Source: Auricularia sp. M13 (Eukaryota > Basidiomycota > Agaricomycetes > Auriculariales > Auriculariaceae). Taken from it: 64,000 nt of DNA. The position numbers were made by a program, and so were the translations under genes. Where the stretch lies: assembly GCA_037042915.1 (NCBI GenBank), contig CM073196.1:806001-870000 (forward strand), read 5' to 3'. Each line of letters starts with the position of its first letter. Position 1 is the first letter of the stretch. A model generated the notes under the pieces. The model was not told the DNA's origin. It worked only from the letters and a program-made list of their open reading frames with translations, and ran no database searches. Below, piece after piece: positions 40,443 through 51,124 of this stretch.

Positions 40443-42970
40443 ATGCCCCTCATCGTTTCCAACCGTTTCTCCGTTCTAGACACCGACAAAATGTTGCATT
40501 CCCCACCGACGGACGCGGGAGACGACGAAAGATCTCGCGAGGGTGGACGCCAATCCCCTGTACGCGCAGCACCCTCCGCCGGCCCCGGCCTCTACTTACT
40601 GGCGCAGCTCGCATTGGACGTCCAGGCCGCTGAACAGCGGGCGGGCACAGACGGCAGCGGCGATGAACACTCCGCCCAGCGCGGGACGATCAGAAAGCTC
40701 GTGGAACTTGAGCCGGATGGGACACCGAGAACGGAACGCGTTGTCCGCTCTGAACGCAGGAGCCGTGCTGGCGAGTCCATCCAGCGGCTGAACCTCACGG
40801 CGGCGGGAGCGCGACCCAGCAATGCGCCTCTGTCCACGGGCGGGGCGCGGGCTGGCAGCGGATCACCGGACGCCTTCGTCGCGACCACCGCCGGCGACCC
40901 CCCACTGTCCGCAACAGGCGAGGAGTCCCCGCCCAGAGCAGGTCCCGCGGCGAGTGACCCTCGCGACGAAGACAACCAGTACGCGCCGGCTTTCATCCCA
41001 GCCAGCGCGCTTCCCGGAGCCGCACAGCATGGCCCACAGCCTGACGAGACGTGGCCGTCGGTACGTCGATCCCCCGAGCGCAAGCGGCGCCCAGGCTGAC
41101 GGCTTTCCAGCTGCAGGATAGTGCCGCGTCGTCCCGCAAGCTGCAGCAAGCAAGGGCGCTGGCGAAGAGGCCAATAGCGGGAAGAGCGGGAGTCGCGCAG
41201 GCGCTGCAACCCGCGGCCGGCCCTCGCCCTCCCCCTCCGCCGCTTGGTGCGAACGTTGGACGCAAGCACGTCCCCTTCCAGCCCAAGCTTTTCAAGGCCC
41301 CGTTCCCACTGGTGCGGCCGGATGGCTACGAGGTCCAGGACGACTTTCAGGAAGCCGAGGAGGAGGAGGAGGTGTGGAAGCCGTATACCCAGACCTTCCG
41401 TACAGACGATGTGGACAGCCTCGCCCCAAGTTCTGCGATGGACGTCTCCCGCCCGCAATCGCGTAATGAAGAGGCCCGCCATACCAGACGTTCCCCACCA
41501 CCCTCACCTGTGTCGGCTTCTATCACGCAGCGCCGCCGCGACCGGCACCGTGCAACAGAAACAGCGACGTCGATCGCCCGCGCTATCGCGAACAAGGTCC
41601 AGGACGAGCAGGACTCCCGCCGCCGCTACGCACGCGAGCCTACGCCACTCCCATGGGCGCCGGACCAGGATGACGAGCAGCGTGCCCTGGAGCAGCAGCT
41701 TGGCATAGAACAGAATGCCTCTGATGGCCTGTCCGACTTCGACGACGAGGACATGTTTGTCGACGAACCCACGGGCGCCACCCCCGCGCCGGACGCTCGC
41801 TTCTCTGATGACGAAGACGACCTCGCAAACCAGGAGCCCGATGAGGACTGCCTCGCCACGGAGGAAGAACGCGCAGCCGCCGGCCAGATCGACCCAATCT
41901 TCGAGAACACGAGGATCCCCATTCGCGCCGGCCCACGCACGAACGAGGTCTTCGACGGCATGTCGGCGGGCGAGATGTGGGAGGGGGTCGACCCGAGCGT
42001 ACTCTCGGAATGGAACAAGATCCAGTCACCGAGCTTTGGTATTCGCGTGCACAGCGTGGATGGCGATACCAATATCGCGGACATCGACAAGGTACATCTG
42101 AACGTCGACCTGCAGAACACGATCCGCAACACGAGGCCTGGCAGCCAGGCTCTTCTCGCCCCAGGACGCGCCGCGCCGGGCTCTCCAGCGGTAGAGCCTG
42201 GACTCTTCCTCGCGCACGAAGTCAGCCGCGACGAAGCGAAAGCCTGGACAGCACGTCAGTTCTACCACGTAGGCCGGTACTGCCTCATAATCTTCAAACG
42301 TATCCACGGGGACTCGACATTCGTAGGAACGTGGGCAGAGTCAACGATGTCGTGCGGCGCCCTCGCTGCTGGCTTCCGTGCGCGTTTCAAGAACGCCACC
42401 AAGGTCCGCGCCGTCTTCAAGGCGCTCGAGAAGGATTTCCCGGACCAAGGGAAGCGGGCGTATCAGATGCTGCACAAGAACTTGAACGTGCGCCCCCTTT
42501 CGATCATACCCCGCAACGCCAGGGGCAACGAGGTGGTCGAATACAATGTGTACACTGGCAGCATCACGTACGAGGTCCAGCGCGACGACGGCGTCAAGGA
42601 GGTCGTCAGCCTAGCAGGCGAACGTCGACGCCAGCTTCACGAGGCGCTGCTCGAGCTCTCCATCCCGGACGCATACTTAGGCGCGGCCGTCCGACGTAAC
42701 CTCGCGCTGAAACAGTACTCGTGTCCCATCTGCAAGGCCAAGTCGCATCCGAGGGGCAAATGCCCAGCGCTGACGATTCCGACCTGGGGCAAGTCACTCC
42801 GCAAGCCCAAGGTGCCGCGCCCACCACAGGCCAAAGCGCAGCCGCCGACCGCAGCCTCCTCGCGTCGCCCTCCGCCGTCGTCGTCCCGAGACGGCCCTTC
42901 TGGTCCGCCCCCTCTGCGCCTTCATCGCCCAGCGCTGGGCGGACGTGGCCGCCCGGGAAGGGCAGGCTGA
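40443..42970 (+). CDS. LINE ORF1 protein with CCHC knuckle, intron-containing (825 aa)
   Basis: Exon 1 is 40443-41060 and exon 2 is 41111-42970. The 50-nt intron (GTACGT, then GGCTGACGG, then TTTCCAG) joins the two frames in phase 0. The start MPLIVSNRFSVLD is like other LINE ORF1 starts. The protein is disordered and Pro/Ser/Arg-rich at first, then acidic (EEEEEVWKPY), followed by a structured part around residues 480-680. It ends with CPICKAKSHPRGKC, an exact C-X2-C-X4-H-X4-C knuckle, and a Pro/Arg-rich tail. ORF1 proteins coat the element RNA. Without splicing the first frame stops at 41099 after 218 codons. A programmed frameshift in the overlap (41045-41095) is an alternative, but no canonical slippery heptamer was seen. 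Confidence 0.7.
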
Positions 42971-43823
42971 ACCTGGCCGCGCGCGAACAGCGTTGCGCAC
43001 GCCAAAACCACCCCGGTGCAAACGGTAGCTTCTCATTCTTGGACTTACGACGCGTTCCCACGCGCACCCCCCTCAGTACATATGGTCTTGTCGCGCACAC
43101 CCCCCTTGCTTCTACCGCCCCCTCTACTCTGCCCCCGTCTTCTTGATCATCAACTCTGCGTGTGTGTATAAAATCGCCCCCCCCGCACTTCTTGCTGGCA
43201 GCCCGGCCATCCCCCCCGCTCTGCCTGGAACTGTGTATAATAGGCCAGACCAGCAACACAGTCTCTTTCTAAGGTCAACAGCCACCCTCTGGTCCCATTT
43301 CTGGAACGGGCAAACACCCGCGCCTGCGCTCCGACAGCACCGCCAGCGATTTCGGCACCGGCGCACACCTGAGACTAATCCTGGAGGGGGTCACGTGAGC
43401 ACACGCCCGCCCTCCCCTGACACGTGACGCAGAACCGGCTGTGGCCGTGTCGGGTTTTACCCTCGAGCTAGCACAATCTCTTAAAGCTAGTGCACCGACG
43501 ACACCCTACGTACTGTTACGGCAGGAAGGTGAAGACGGGACAAACGGAGGCCTATTGAGGCCAAGGGCGAGCCGTGTGGCGACACTCAAGTCCTAGGCGA
43601 GGGATCTTAGCCGGCTTTTTTCCCGAACCGACAGACATAGCCCACCGTGTCAGCCGGTAGCTGACTGTGCGGCAGGGGGGCGCTGCCCCGTGCTCCGCGA
43701 GATTCTCAGCGCAACCTTTCATCCAACAACAGCAGACAACACCCAGGGAGCAAGGCAACAGGCAGGTACACACGGCCCAGCACAACAGACAGCCTGCCGC
43801 TCAGTCCGCCGTGGCAGGTATGG
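42971..43823 (+). other. LINE inter-ORF region with TATA-like motifs
   Basis: 853 bp between ORF1 and ORF2. TATAAAA at 43167-43173 and GTATAATA near 43235 are TATA-like. A frame from 43820 (MDDVVRVQAGGQG) reads naturally and may be the true N-terminus of ORF2. Confidence 0.4.
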
Positions 43824-46800
43824 ATGACGTTGTGCGGGTCCAGGCAGGCGGACAAGGTCCGACGAACCCGGCGCCGATTGGCAGCCCACGAGCAGAGGCC
43901 CGGACCCCTCAAGGCAGGGACGAGGATTTCACGTCCCCGAGCAGCTCGTTACCAACGCGGAATCTTCGCGACGTTGCCCAACAGCACGGGGCTATGGCCC
44001 CAGTCCCGCAATCACGCGCGGAAAGCATGGACGGGATCCCGCCCGATTCCCCCCCCCACCCGGGACGAAAACCGGCTCAGCATGTGTCCATCGACGCCAT
44101 CTACACACAGCGATGCACGAAGCATACGTGCCCCCACCTCGACCAGCCCCCCACGGAGCGCCACTCCGCCAGCGGCTGCACTAACGGCCCTGTCCAGCGC
44201 GAAGAAAACGAAAGCGTACCTAAACATTGCAACAGAGAATATTAGAGGCCGTGGTGCACCCCGAATTGGTCGTAGCCATAAGTGGCGACGGCTGGCCGAT
44301 GATATTAAGTCGCTCAAACTGGGCGTGATGGCCATCCAGGAGACCCACATGACGGACGAACACGTCAGCGAGGCGCAGGATCTCTATAAGCACCTCCATA
44401 TCTTTAACTCTCCGCTCCCGTCAAACCCGACGGGGGCCGGGGGAATCGCGATTGTGCTAAACAAGCTGCTCACGAATGTCCAATCTGCGAAGTCTTTTGT
44501 CGTTATTGAGGGCCGGGCGATCGTTGCCCAATTCCTTTGGCACGGTGACAGAATGCTCACCGTGCTAGCAGTGTACGCGCCCACGAATAAAGCGGAGAAC
44601 ACGGCTTTCTGGGCGAAAATCCGCCGCAAGTTAAGGGCGCCTGACGCCGGTATCCCGCGCCCTGATATCCTCCTGGGTGACTTTAACGCAGTCGAAGACC
44701 CGGTGGACAGATATCCGGCGAAGCTCTCAGCAATCGACAACCCGGACTCCCTCACGAGTCTCCGACGATGGCTGCACCTCTCTGACGGGTGGCGGGAAAC
44801 TTTCCCGAGCACCGTCGAATGGACGTGGCGCAACGCTGATAGGTCATCCATGTCGCGCATAGATAGGATCTACATGTCCACAGAATTGAATGTCTCAGCT
44901 AAGAACTGGAGTACACAGCTCACGGGCCTGACTAGAGACGATCACAGCAGAGTGACGGTCTCAATCGCCTGTCTACGGGCCCCAGACGTGGGTACGGGTA
45001 GATGGTGCATGCAGCCGACCCTGGTGAAAGACAGAACCTTCATGGACCTGGTGATTAAAAGGGGTCTGGTACTGCAGGACGCCCTGCGTTCTACGTCGAC
45101 AGAGAGTGGCCAGGGGGACAGCCCGCAACGCCTGTGGCAAGCCTTTAAGGAAGACATCGCTACGGCGGCGAGAAAGCGGTCACGTGAAGTAAACTGCGCG
45201 CGGAATTCGAAGATCGATGCTGCGGAACGCGAACGGGCGTCCAGCGCCGCACGACTGGCGGGCCTACAGGCTGGAGAAGAGCGCGATAATGCAAGACGAG
45301 AGTTGCGGGAGCTGGAAAACCAGATTGCATCTCTACGTGACGCACGAGCCAACACGCTGTTCCGGAGCAGGACGGCCAGAAACTGGATGGACAGTGAATG
45401 TATGAGCCGCAATTGGTTCAGATGGCATAAGCAGGCCCAGCCACGAGATATCATCGCAGCGCTGAGGATTCCGGGAGCCGATGGCCAGGCAGTGACGACG
45501 AGCTCGAAATTCATGGCGCGCCTGGCGCGCGATTATCACGAACAAGTGCAGCAGCTCGACCTTGACGTCGACAATGCGGCGCGCCGCGGCAGCATCGACC
45601 GCGCTCTGAGTCATGTGACGGCCGAGTGCGAACAGGACCTGCTGTCTGCCCTGGACAGTCCCGTCTCCGCCGACGACACCCTGGAAGCGCTCCGGGCATC
45701 GAAGAATGGCTCGGCGCCGGGTCTCGACGGAATAATCTACGAGTTCTGGAAGGAGTTGCACAGGCGCTTCAAAGCCGCGGGCCCTGACGCGGCCCAAGCC
45801 TTCGACGTGGTGGGCGCGTTGACCGCCGTATTCCGCGACATCGAAACGCGAGGGGTAGAGGAAGGTTCAGATTTCACCATCGGCTGGCTGTGTCCACTAT
45901 ATAAAAAAGGCGAGCGCTGCGAGATAGCGAACTACCGGCCGATTACACTGTTGAATACAGATTACAAGATATACACGAAGTACCTCGCGCTGCGCCTGGC
46001 CGCCGCTGCGCCACGTCTTATTCACCCCTCCCAGGCGGGATTTGTCAGGGGCCGGAGCATAACTGATCAGACTAAGCTGACTACGCTCATGCTTGACTAT
46101 GCAGAGGCGACGGAGCAGGACGGCGCAATAGTCGCCCTAGACCAAGAAAAAGCGTATGACCGTGTACGCCATGACTATCTCCACGAGGTCCTCATCAAAT
46201 TCGGCCTCCCGGCAAAGTTTGTCAGAATAGTGGACTCTCTCTACGCACACGCCCACACTGTAGTGATCGTTAACGGCTGTATTAGCGAAAGATACAAGGT
46301 AACGAGAGGAGTCCGTCAGGGAGACCCTCTCTCTTGCCTCCTTTTCAATCTAGCTATCGAGCCCCTGTCCGCCATGATGCGGGCGTCCTGCCTAAGAGGT
46401 TTCGAGGTACAAGGCCTACGGGAGAAACTCATCGCGACCCTGTACGCAGACGACACGACCGTATACTTGGCGGCGGATGACTCTTTCGTGACGCTTAGCG
46501 GGATCCTGGAAGACTGGTGCCGGGCGTCAGGAGCCAAGTTTAACGTGAAAAAGACGGAGATCATACCGCTTGGTAGGCCCGCGTATAGACAGCACCTAAT
46601 CGCCACGCGCAAGCTCAATGATGATGACCTGCCTTTCCCGGAACAGGTACGCATCGCCAGAGACGGGGAACCGACTCGCATCCTGGGCGCCTGGCCCGGG
46701 AATGGCGTTGGCGTAGTGAACGCATGGTCCTCGATCATGGACAAACTGGGCACGAAGTTGGCAAGCTGGGAACGCTCCCGCCCCACCCTTAACGGGCGAG

Positions 46801-49088
46801 GCATAGTATCACGCACAATTGTGGGAGGACACACTCAGTACCTTACGGCCGCGCAAGGTATGCCGCGCAACATTGAGAAGCGCCTCGACAAAATAACGGT
46901 AAACTTCTTCTGGTCGGGAGCGCGACGCCACCCTGTAAACATGGACACGCTGCGTCAGCGAATAAAGGACGGGGGCATGAACCTCTTCCACGCGGAAGAG
47001 CGCAACGAGGCACAGTATCTTTCTTGGGTCAGCGCGTACATGTCTCCACCGCCGCTACGGCCGGCATGGACGTTCCTGGCGGATGAGATCTTCAGGCGCG
47101 CGATCCTCGTAGAACATGGTGGCCGCATCGCGGCGGACCAAAGACTGAACGTCTTTATCCAAGACTGGCGCCCGAACCAGGCGAAACTACCCTTTATCCT
47201 CCGTCAGATGCTGCGTACGGCGAGAAAATACGGAGTGATGGTGGACGCACCTGTAATCCCTGCGCGGATTCGCGAGACGGCCGTCGTTTGGGCGCACCCG
47301 GCCCTTATCGATCGGGATCTACTAAAGCGTAAAAAGCGTGCGTTCAACTGCCTGCGGCTGCGCCATGAAGTCAGGACAGTTGAAGACCTTGAGGAAATCG
47401 CTGAGCTTGACGAGCCCGAGCACGTGCAGCGCCGCACGTGCTGCTGCGACAACTGTGCGTCCGACCGCCAGGCGGGTTGCAAGAACCCACACCGTTGCCA
47501 ACTTGCAGCAGAGGACCTCCTGGGGAATCTCGCCGCGAAGTGGAACACGTCCACGGTAGATGCACCCTCCACGAATGGCGTATGGGAAGCCCTACTACCG
47601 ACCAGGGCAACGGCGATTGCGGCGGGCACGCCCATCGCTTTCGACGTCCAAGAACCAACAGTACGCCGACCTGAAGACCTGTGCCGCTTCTTCGCCAATT
47701 CGCTAGCCATCCAACCGGGCAGTACGGAAGAAATATTGCGGCGACCGGCGGGAGCGCGTGAGCCGCCGCACCCTGGCACACACAGAGTCGTGGCGGTCGC
47801 GAGCGCGAGCGTCGTCAGAGCCGACAGCGGGAACGCAATGAGCGGCGTCTCCGTGCACTTCCCGCAGGAAGACGCGGCCGACTTATACCACCGTTGCGCC
47901 GGGCAGGTACAGTCGTACGCCGCAGCAGTCGCCACTGCTATCTGTGCCACAGTCAGCGAGATACCAGGCGGTACCCCGCTGCTCATTAAGCTCTCGGCAA
48001 AGGCAGTGGTGACCGCGCTTACGACGACGCGGCCCCGCCATGAAGATAACGGCTGGAAAGACTTCGGGGAGGCCGCGCTACATATGCGAACGGCAGCGGC
48101 GGCCCTGAGGTCGCGCTCAGCAGCAACCTCCCTGGTACATCTGAACCGCCGCAAGATGCGGAAGGACGCTGACTTGCGCGATAACGCACTCCGAGCGGCT
48201 ACAGCGGTCGAATGGGGCGTTCCGTACGAGGTGCAACACGAGAGGTGGTCACCGTTTGATATCCCGGGCATCAGTGCCAATATGGTCGGACAACGGGCGG
48301 CACACGAGGCGATAAAAGAAGCGAAGCGGATGGCGGCAGGCGACCGCCACACGACGGTGACGACGGTTCAGCAGGTGAAGTCGGGCGTCCATGCCGCGTG
48401 CGGATATATGCCGTCGACCAAGCAGCTCTGGGAAAACATAACGAGCCGCGACTTGTTGCGCGGCGCACGGACTTTCCTCTGGAAGGGTCTCCACGGTGCG
48501 CACAAGGTGGGCGACTATTTCAGCAAGATGCCGGACCCCTGGAAGGCGCGAGCAATCTGCCCGACATGCCAGGTAACAGAGTCCATGGAGCATGTGCTGC
48601 TGGAGTGCCCCGACTCAGGCCAAGACACGATATGGAAGCTCGTCGATAGCTTCCTGTGGCATAAGCACATCAACGTGCCCCGCTCGATGAGCGTGATATG
48701 GGGCTGCGCTAGCGTCCGTCCGACGGGCTGGCTGGGTTCACAAACACGTGGCCTGAGCCGCGCTTTTAGGATAATTACAGCCGAATCGGCCCTCCTCGCG
48801 TGGAGAATTCGGTGCGAAAAACGGATTGCACATGCGGACGAGCCGGCATGGCATCTGCCGCCGGCCCAAGTACAACTCCGCTGGAAGTCGATGTTGAAGG
48901 CACGTGTGTTGTTGGACACAAGGTTGACAGACCAGGCCAAGTTTGGCACCAGAGCCCTTGACCCCGGCCTACGGTGGGAGACCTGGCGGAATAATCAGGA
49001 CCCCGCACCTTATCTGGCACCATACCGCAAGAAAAAACCCGGAGTTTTAGTGGGTACGGGAGGTCGTAACCCCCAAGGCGTCGGTTGA
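43824..49088 (+). CDS. LINE ORF2: APE endonuclease, reverse transcriptase, RNase-H-like region, zinc motif
   Basis: One frame of 1,754 codons. The endonuclease begins near residue 139 (NIRG) and has IQETH, LGDFNAVEDPVDR, SRIDRIY and DDHSR, the conserved APE residues. The RT has GSAPGLDG, NYRPITLLNTDYKI, HPSQAGFVRGR, VALDQEKAYDRV, GVRQGDPLS and YADD at 874-877. Around residues 1320-1450 an RNase-H-like pattern is present but lacks the usual acidic residues (IKLSAKAVV where a DSK-type motif is expected). The C-terminus has C1579-X2-C1582-X7-H1590-X4-C1595. The protein nicks target DNA and primes reverse transcription there. Residues before about 125 look out of frame; a 70-nt intron (44128-44197) joining the 43820 frame is possible. 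No inactivating break was found. Confidence 0.88.
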   Translation: MTLCGSRQADKVRRTRRRLAAHEQRPGPLKAGTRISRPRAARYQRGIFATLPNSTGLWPQSRNHARKAWTGSRPIPPPTRDENRLSMCPSTPSTHSDARSIRAPTSTSPPRSATPPAAALTALSSAKKTKAYLNIATENIRGRGAPRIGRSHKWRRLADDIKSLKLGVMAIQETHMTDEHVSEAQDLYKHLHIFNSPLPSNPTGAGGIAIVLNKLLTNVQSAKSFVVIEGRAIVAQFLWHGDRMLTVLAVYAPTNKAENTAFWAKIRRKLRAPDAGIPRPDILLGDFNAVEDPVDRYPAKLSAIDNPDSLTSLRRWLHLSDGWRETFPSTVEWTWRNADRSSMSRIDRIYMSTELNVSAKNWSTQLTGLTRDDHSRVTVSIACLRAPDVGTGRWCMQPTLVKDRTFMDLVIKRGLVLQDALRSTSTESGQGDSPQRLWQAFKEDIATAARKRSREVNCARNSKIDAAERERASSAARLAGLQAGEERDNARRELRELENQIASLRDARANTLFRSRTARNWMDSECMSRNWFRWHKQAQPRDIIAALRIPGADGQAVTTSSKFMARLARDYHEQVQQLDLDVDNAARRGSIDRALSHVTAECEQDLLSALDSPVSADDTLEALRASKNGSAPGLDGIIYEFWKELHRRFKAAGPDAAQAFDVVGALTAVFRDIETRGVEEGSDFTIGWLCPLYKKGERCEIANYRPITLLNTDYKIYTKYLALRLAAAAPRLIHPSQAGFVRGRSITDQTKLTTLMLDYAEATEQDGAIVALDQEKAYDRVRHDYLHEVLIKFGLPAKFVRIVDSLYAHAHTVVIVNGCISERYKVTRGVRQGDPLSCLLFNLAIEPLSAMMRASCLRGFEVQGLREKLIATLYADDTTVYLAADDSFVTLSGILEDWCRASGAKFNVKKTEIIPLGRPAYRQHLIATRKLNDDDLPFPEQVRIARDGEPTRILGAWPGNGVGVVNAWSSIMDKLGTKLASWERSRPTLNGRGIVSRTIVGGHTQYLTAAQGMPRNIEKRLDKITVNFFWSGARRHPVNMDTLRQRIKDGGMNLFHAEERNEAQYLSWVSAYMSPPPLRPAWTFLADEIFRRAILVEHGGRIAADQRLNVFIQDWRPNQAKLPFILRQMLRTARKYGVMVDAPVIPARIRETAVVWAHPALIDRDLLKRKKRAFNCLRLRHEVRTVEDLEEIAELDEPEHVQRRTCCCDNCASDRQAGCKNPHRCQLAAEDLLGNLAAKWNTSTVDAPSTNGVWEALLPTRATAIAAGTPIAFDVQEPTVRRPEDLCRFFANSLAIQPGSTEEILRRPAGAREPPHPGTHRVVAVASASVVRADSGNAMSGVSVHFPQEDAADLYHRCAGQVQSYAAAVATAICATVSEIPGGTPLLIKLSAKAVVTALTTTRPRHEDNGWKDFGEAALHMRTAAAALRSRSAATSLVHLNRRKMRKDADLRDNALRAATAVEWGVPYEVQHERWSPFDIPGISANMVGQRAAHEAIKEAKRMAAGDRHTTVTTVQQVKSGVHAACGYMPSTKQLWENITSRDLLRGARTFLWKGLHGAHKVGDYFSKMPDPWKARAICPTCQVTESMEHVLLECPDSGQDTIWKLVDSFLWHKHINVPRSMSVIWGCASVRPTGWLGSQTRGLSRAFRIITAESALLAWRIRCEKRIAHADEPAWHLPPAQVQLRWKSMLKARVLLDTRLTDQAKFGTRALDPGLRWETWRNNQDPAPYLAPYRKKKPGVLVGTGGRNPQGVG

Positions 49089-49273
49089 GATGCCGCCCTC
49101 CAAGCCCCACACTGCCAACAGTTTGGCGTGCTAAATGCGATTTCTCCGGGCGGAGACGTCAATGCAACTCAAGCCGGCAGAGACCTGCCGGCCACACAGC
49201 TCTGACAATGCACTTTGACAGATAGGCTCGCTGCGGCAACACTATGTGATTGCAACACGGGCTGACGCTCCTC

Positions 49274-49296
49274 AAAAAAAAAAAAAAAAAAAAAAA
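49274..49296 (+). other. Poly(A) tail of the LINE
   Basis: 23 consecutive A residues, ending in the right target duplication (49295-49310); marks the 3' end of the reverse-transcribed RNA. Confidence 0.93.
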
Positions 49297-49521
49297 CTAT
49301 GGAAAGCCGGACTGACCAGCTTTGGATTTGATGCTGATTCATGCGCGAAGTCTTGGACGGTTCCCATTGCCCAGCGCGACCACGATATCGAGGTATTGAT
49401 ACAGCCCATTCAAGGCAATAGGCTTCCGTATCGTAGATTGACATAGACTTACATATTACGCAATAAAATGTAACGGGGACGATGGGGAGACAATGGGGAG
49501 AAACGTCAACACGACACTGGA

Positions 49522-50912
49522 CTAGGTGAGTCGTCCATAATGGTCAGTGAGCGGGAGAAGCGAATTGTACTCCTTGCCCAATGAACTCGTGCGATCGGGG
49601 CACCCCAGCAACGGATGTGTTGTCCGCCCGCAGAGCCACGGATTGGCATTGTCGAACCAGCGAGAATCGCGCCCGTCTTCGACATATACGACACCTCCGA
49701 TGCACTCGACATACTGCATGCGGTCAGTTGGGTCGCCGAGTGTAGGCCGTAGTGACTTTTACTTGCCTTGTCATACACTTCCCAACGCACCGTGCGCCAG
49801 CCCTCATCACCGACGCCATGCTCGCGAACGACGTCCACCAGCGCCGGAAAAAGATCTTGCAAGTAGGAATGCGACCACCAGACCGAGTAGTTGCCTTCAT
49901 AATCCTCGTCCGAGGCAATACCTTCAGGTTCTTCGCGCGAGTCAAAGTCGTCGAGTTCGTCAAAGCGGCCGCGACGCTTTGGAGCGCGAGCGAGTACCTC
50001 CCGAAGCTTGTCGGCTGACGGGGACGACGGTAAAGGATTGGAAGGACGGGGAGGATATTGCAGGTGTTGAAGCGCCAGACTGAGGATGGCCTCGCGTTGC
50101 CCGCGCCAACTAGGCGGAAATCCCAAGATGCATCCCTCTAGCATCTGATCGTCCCTCCGGTCCAGGTACTTGTTGCATGCAGTCCACACCCACGGCGTAA
50201 ACTGCTGTCTGAGGCCCAGAAGACGAGGAGTACTGGTCCAGCGTTCTTCGTCCGTGGGTGGAGGCTGAAGCTTAACGACTCTGATTATGCCGCGACCTCC
50301 AGGATCCAAGTAGGAATCGGGAGCAGCAAACGGCTTGCGGTCTGCAGGCGGTTTCTTTTCCTGCATCTTGTCATGTCGCGCTTTCAGCTTGTCCAGCCTG
50401 TTACAAGTTAGCAAGACGACCTTAACCTGAGACATGGGCGAACGTACATTTCCCTAAACCCTTGAGGGCCACCATTTTTACGCCAAGCAGCACGCTCTAC
50501 GTCGCGCTCGCGATACAAGAGCATTGGCGTAATGACTCGTTGCCCCCGGATAGTCTTCACAGTCCTTCAGGGTCTATCAGCTGTCCGTAAGACTGATAAG
50601 CCAGCGAAACATACTGCGCACGTTCAACATCTAGTCCCTCTAGATCTTCATCCTTAAGTCTGTAGAGGTCTTTCGCCTTTGTCTTATTTATCTGAAATCA
50701 AGATGTGCGTGAGCTTCCAAGTAAGCGCCTATTCGGTTGCAATGCTCGAATACCTTCTGTCCGGTCGGCAGCGTTGACTGTGGCCATGAAGATTCGTCGA
50801 CAGGCTCTGACGCAGCCTTCTTCGGGGAGCGTTTCGCCGGGGATTTGGACGGAGATGAGCTTGCCTCAGCGCGGGCTGCAGCCGTGGTCTTCGATGATGA
50901 TGCTTTCGGCAT
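49522..50912 (-). CDS. XPA-C-like family protein, copy B, long form (391 aa)
   Basis: Five exons: 50912-50754, 50691-50615, 50564-50448, 50397-49767 and 49713-49522. The introns are 62, 50, 50 and 53 nt; the last uses a GC donor (GCAAGT). The basic N-terminus MPKASSSKTT leads to DESSWPQS. The conserved domain starts INKTKAKDLYRLKDEDLEG, then MLLYRERDVERAAWRKNGG, then LDKLKARHDKMQEKK, in the order seen in the XPA/Rad14 DNA-binding domain. The long forms add about 270 residues: LLGLRQQFTPWVWTA, an acidic linker, LVDVVREHGVGDEGW and a Trp/Tyr-rich end. A paralogue (51125-52448) follows in the same orientation, so the pair is a tandem duplication. DNA binding is inferred. Confidence 0.75.
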
Positions 50913-51124
50913 GACCTTGCGGAGCAGAAAACAGTGGCGGAGTTTCCACGCTCTTCCTCAACCAATCCTCTCTGGCTCCAACTCGTTGCTGACCAGAGCG
51001 CGATGCTGCATCATTTTCTGCGGGTGCGATATGGCCAGGCTAAGGGTTTCATTATTTGAATCAGACTCGCTACAACAATCTCGCAAGCACAAAGATAAAG
51101 TACATTTCCTGTCATGCCGCGAAG

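Larger units (their letters stand above)
37410..49294 (+). mobile_element. Full-length non-LTR retrotransposon (LINE), 11.9 kb
   Basis: The element is bounded by a 14-16 bp target duplication and ends in a 23-nt A run. It encodes an ORF1 with a CCHC knuckle and an ORF2 with an APE endonuclease, reverse transcriptase (YADD), an RNase-H-like region and a terminal CCHC motif. This order resembles fungal Tad-type or L1-like LINEs. It is unusually long: about 3 kb precede ORF1, and that part holds a spliced zinc-finger gene. ORF1 is interrupted by a consensus intron. The 5' end (TGGGGGCTTTTCCCGG) appears complete because the target duplication abuts it and nothing looks truncated. Confidence 0.9.

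Noticed and set aside
41045-41095. Programmed frameshift in LINE ORF1
   Set aside because: No canonical slippery heptamer seen, and a fully consensus 50-nt intron explains the frame change; still possible.
50565-50614. Apparent frameshift in XPA-C-like copy B
   Set aside because: Explained by a 50-nt phase-2 intron (GTATGT...GAAG) at the same place as in copies A, C and D.
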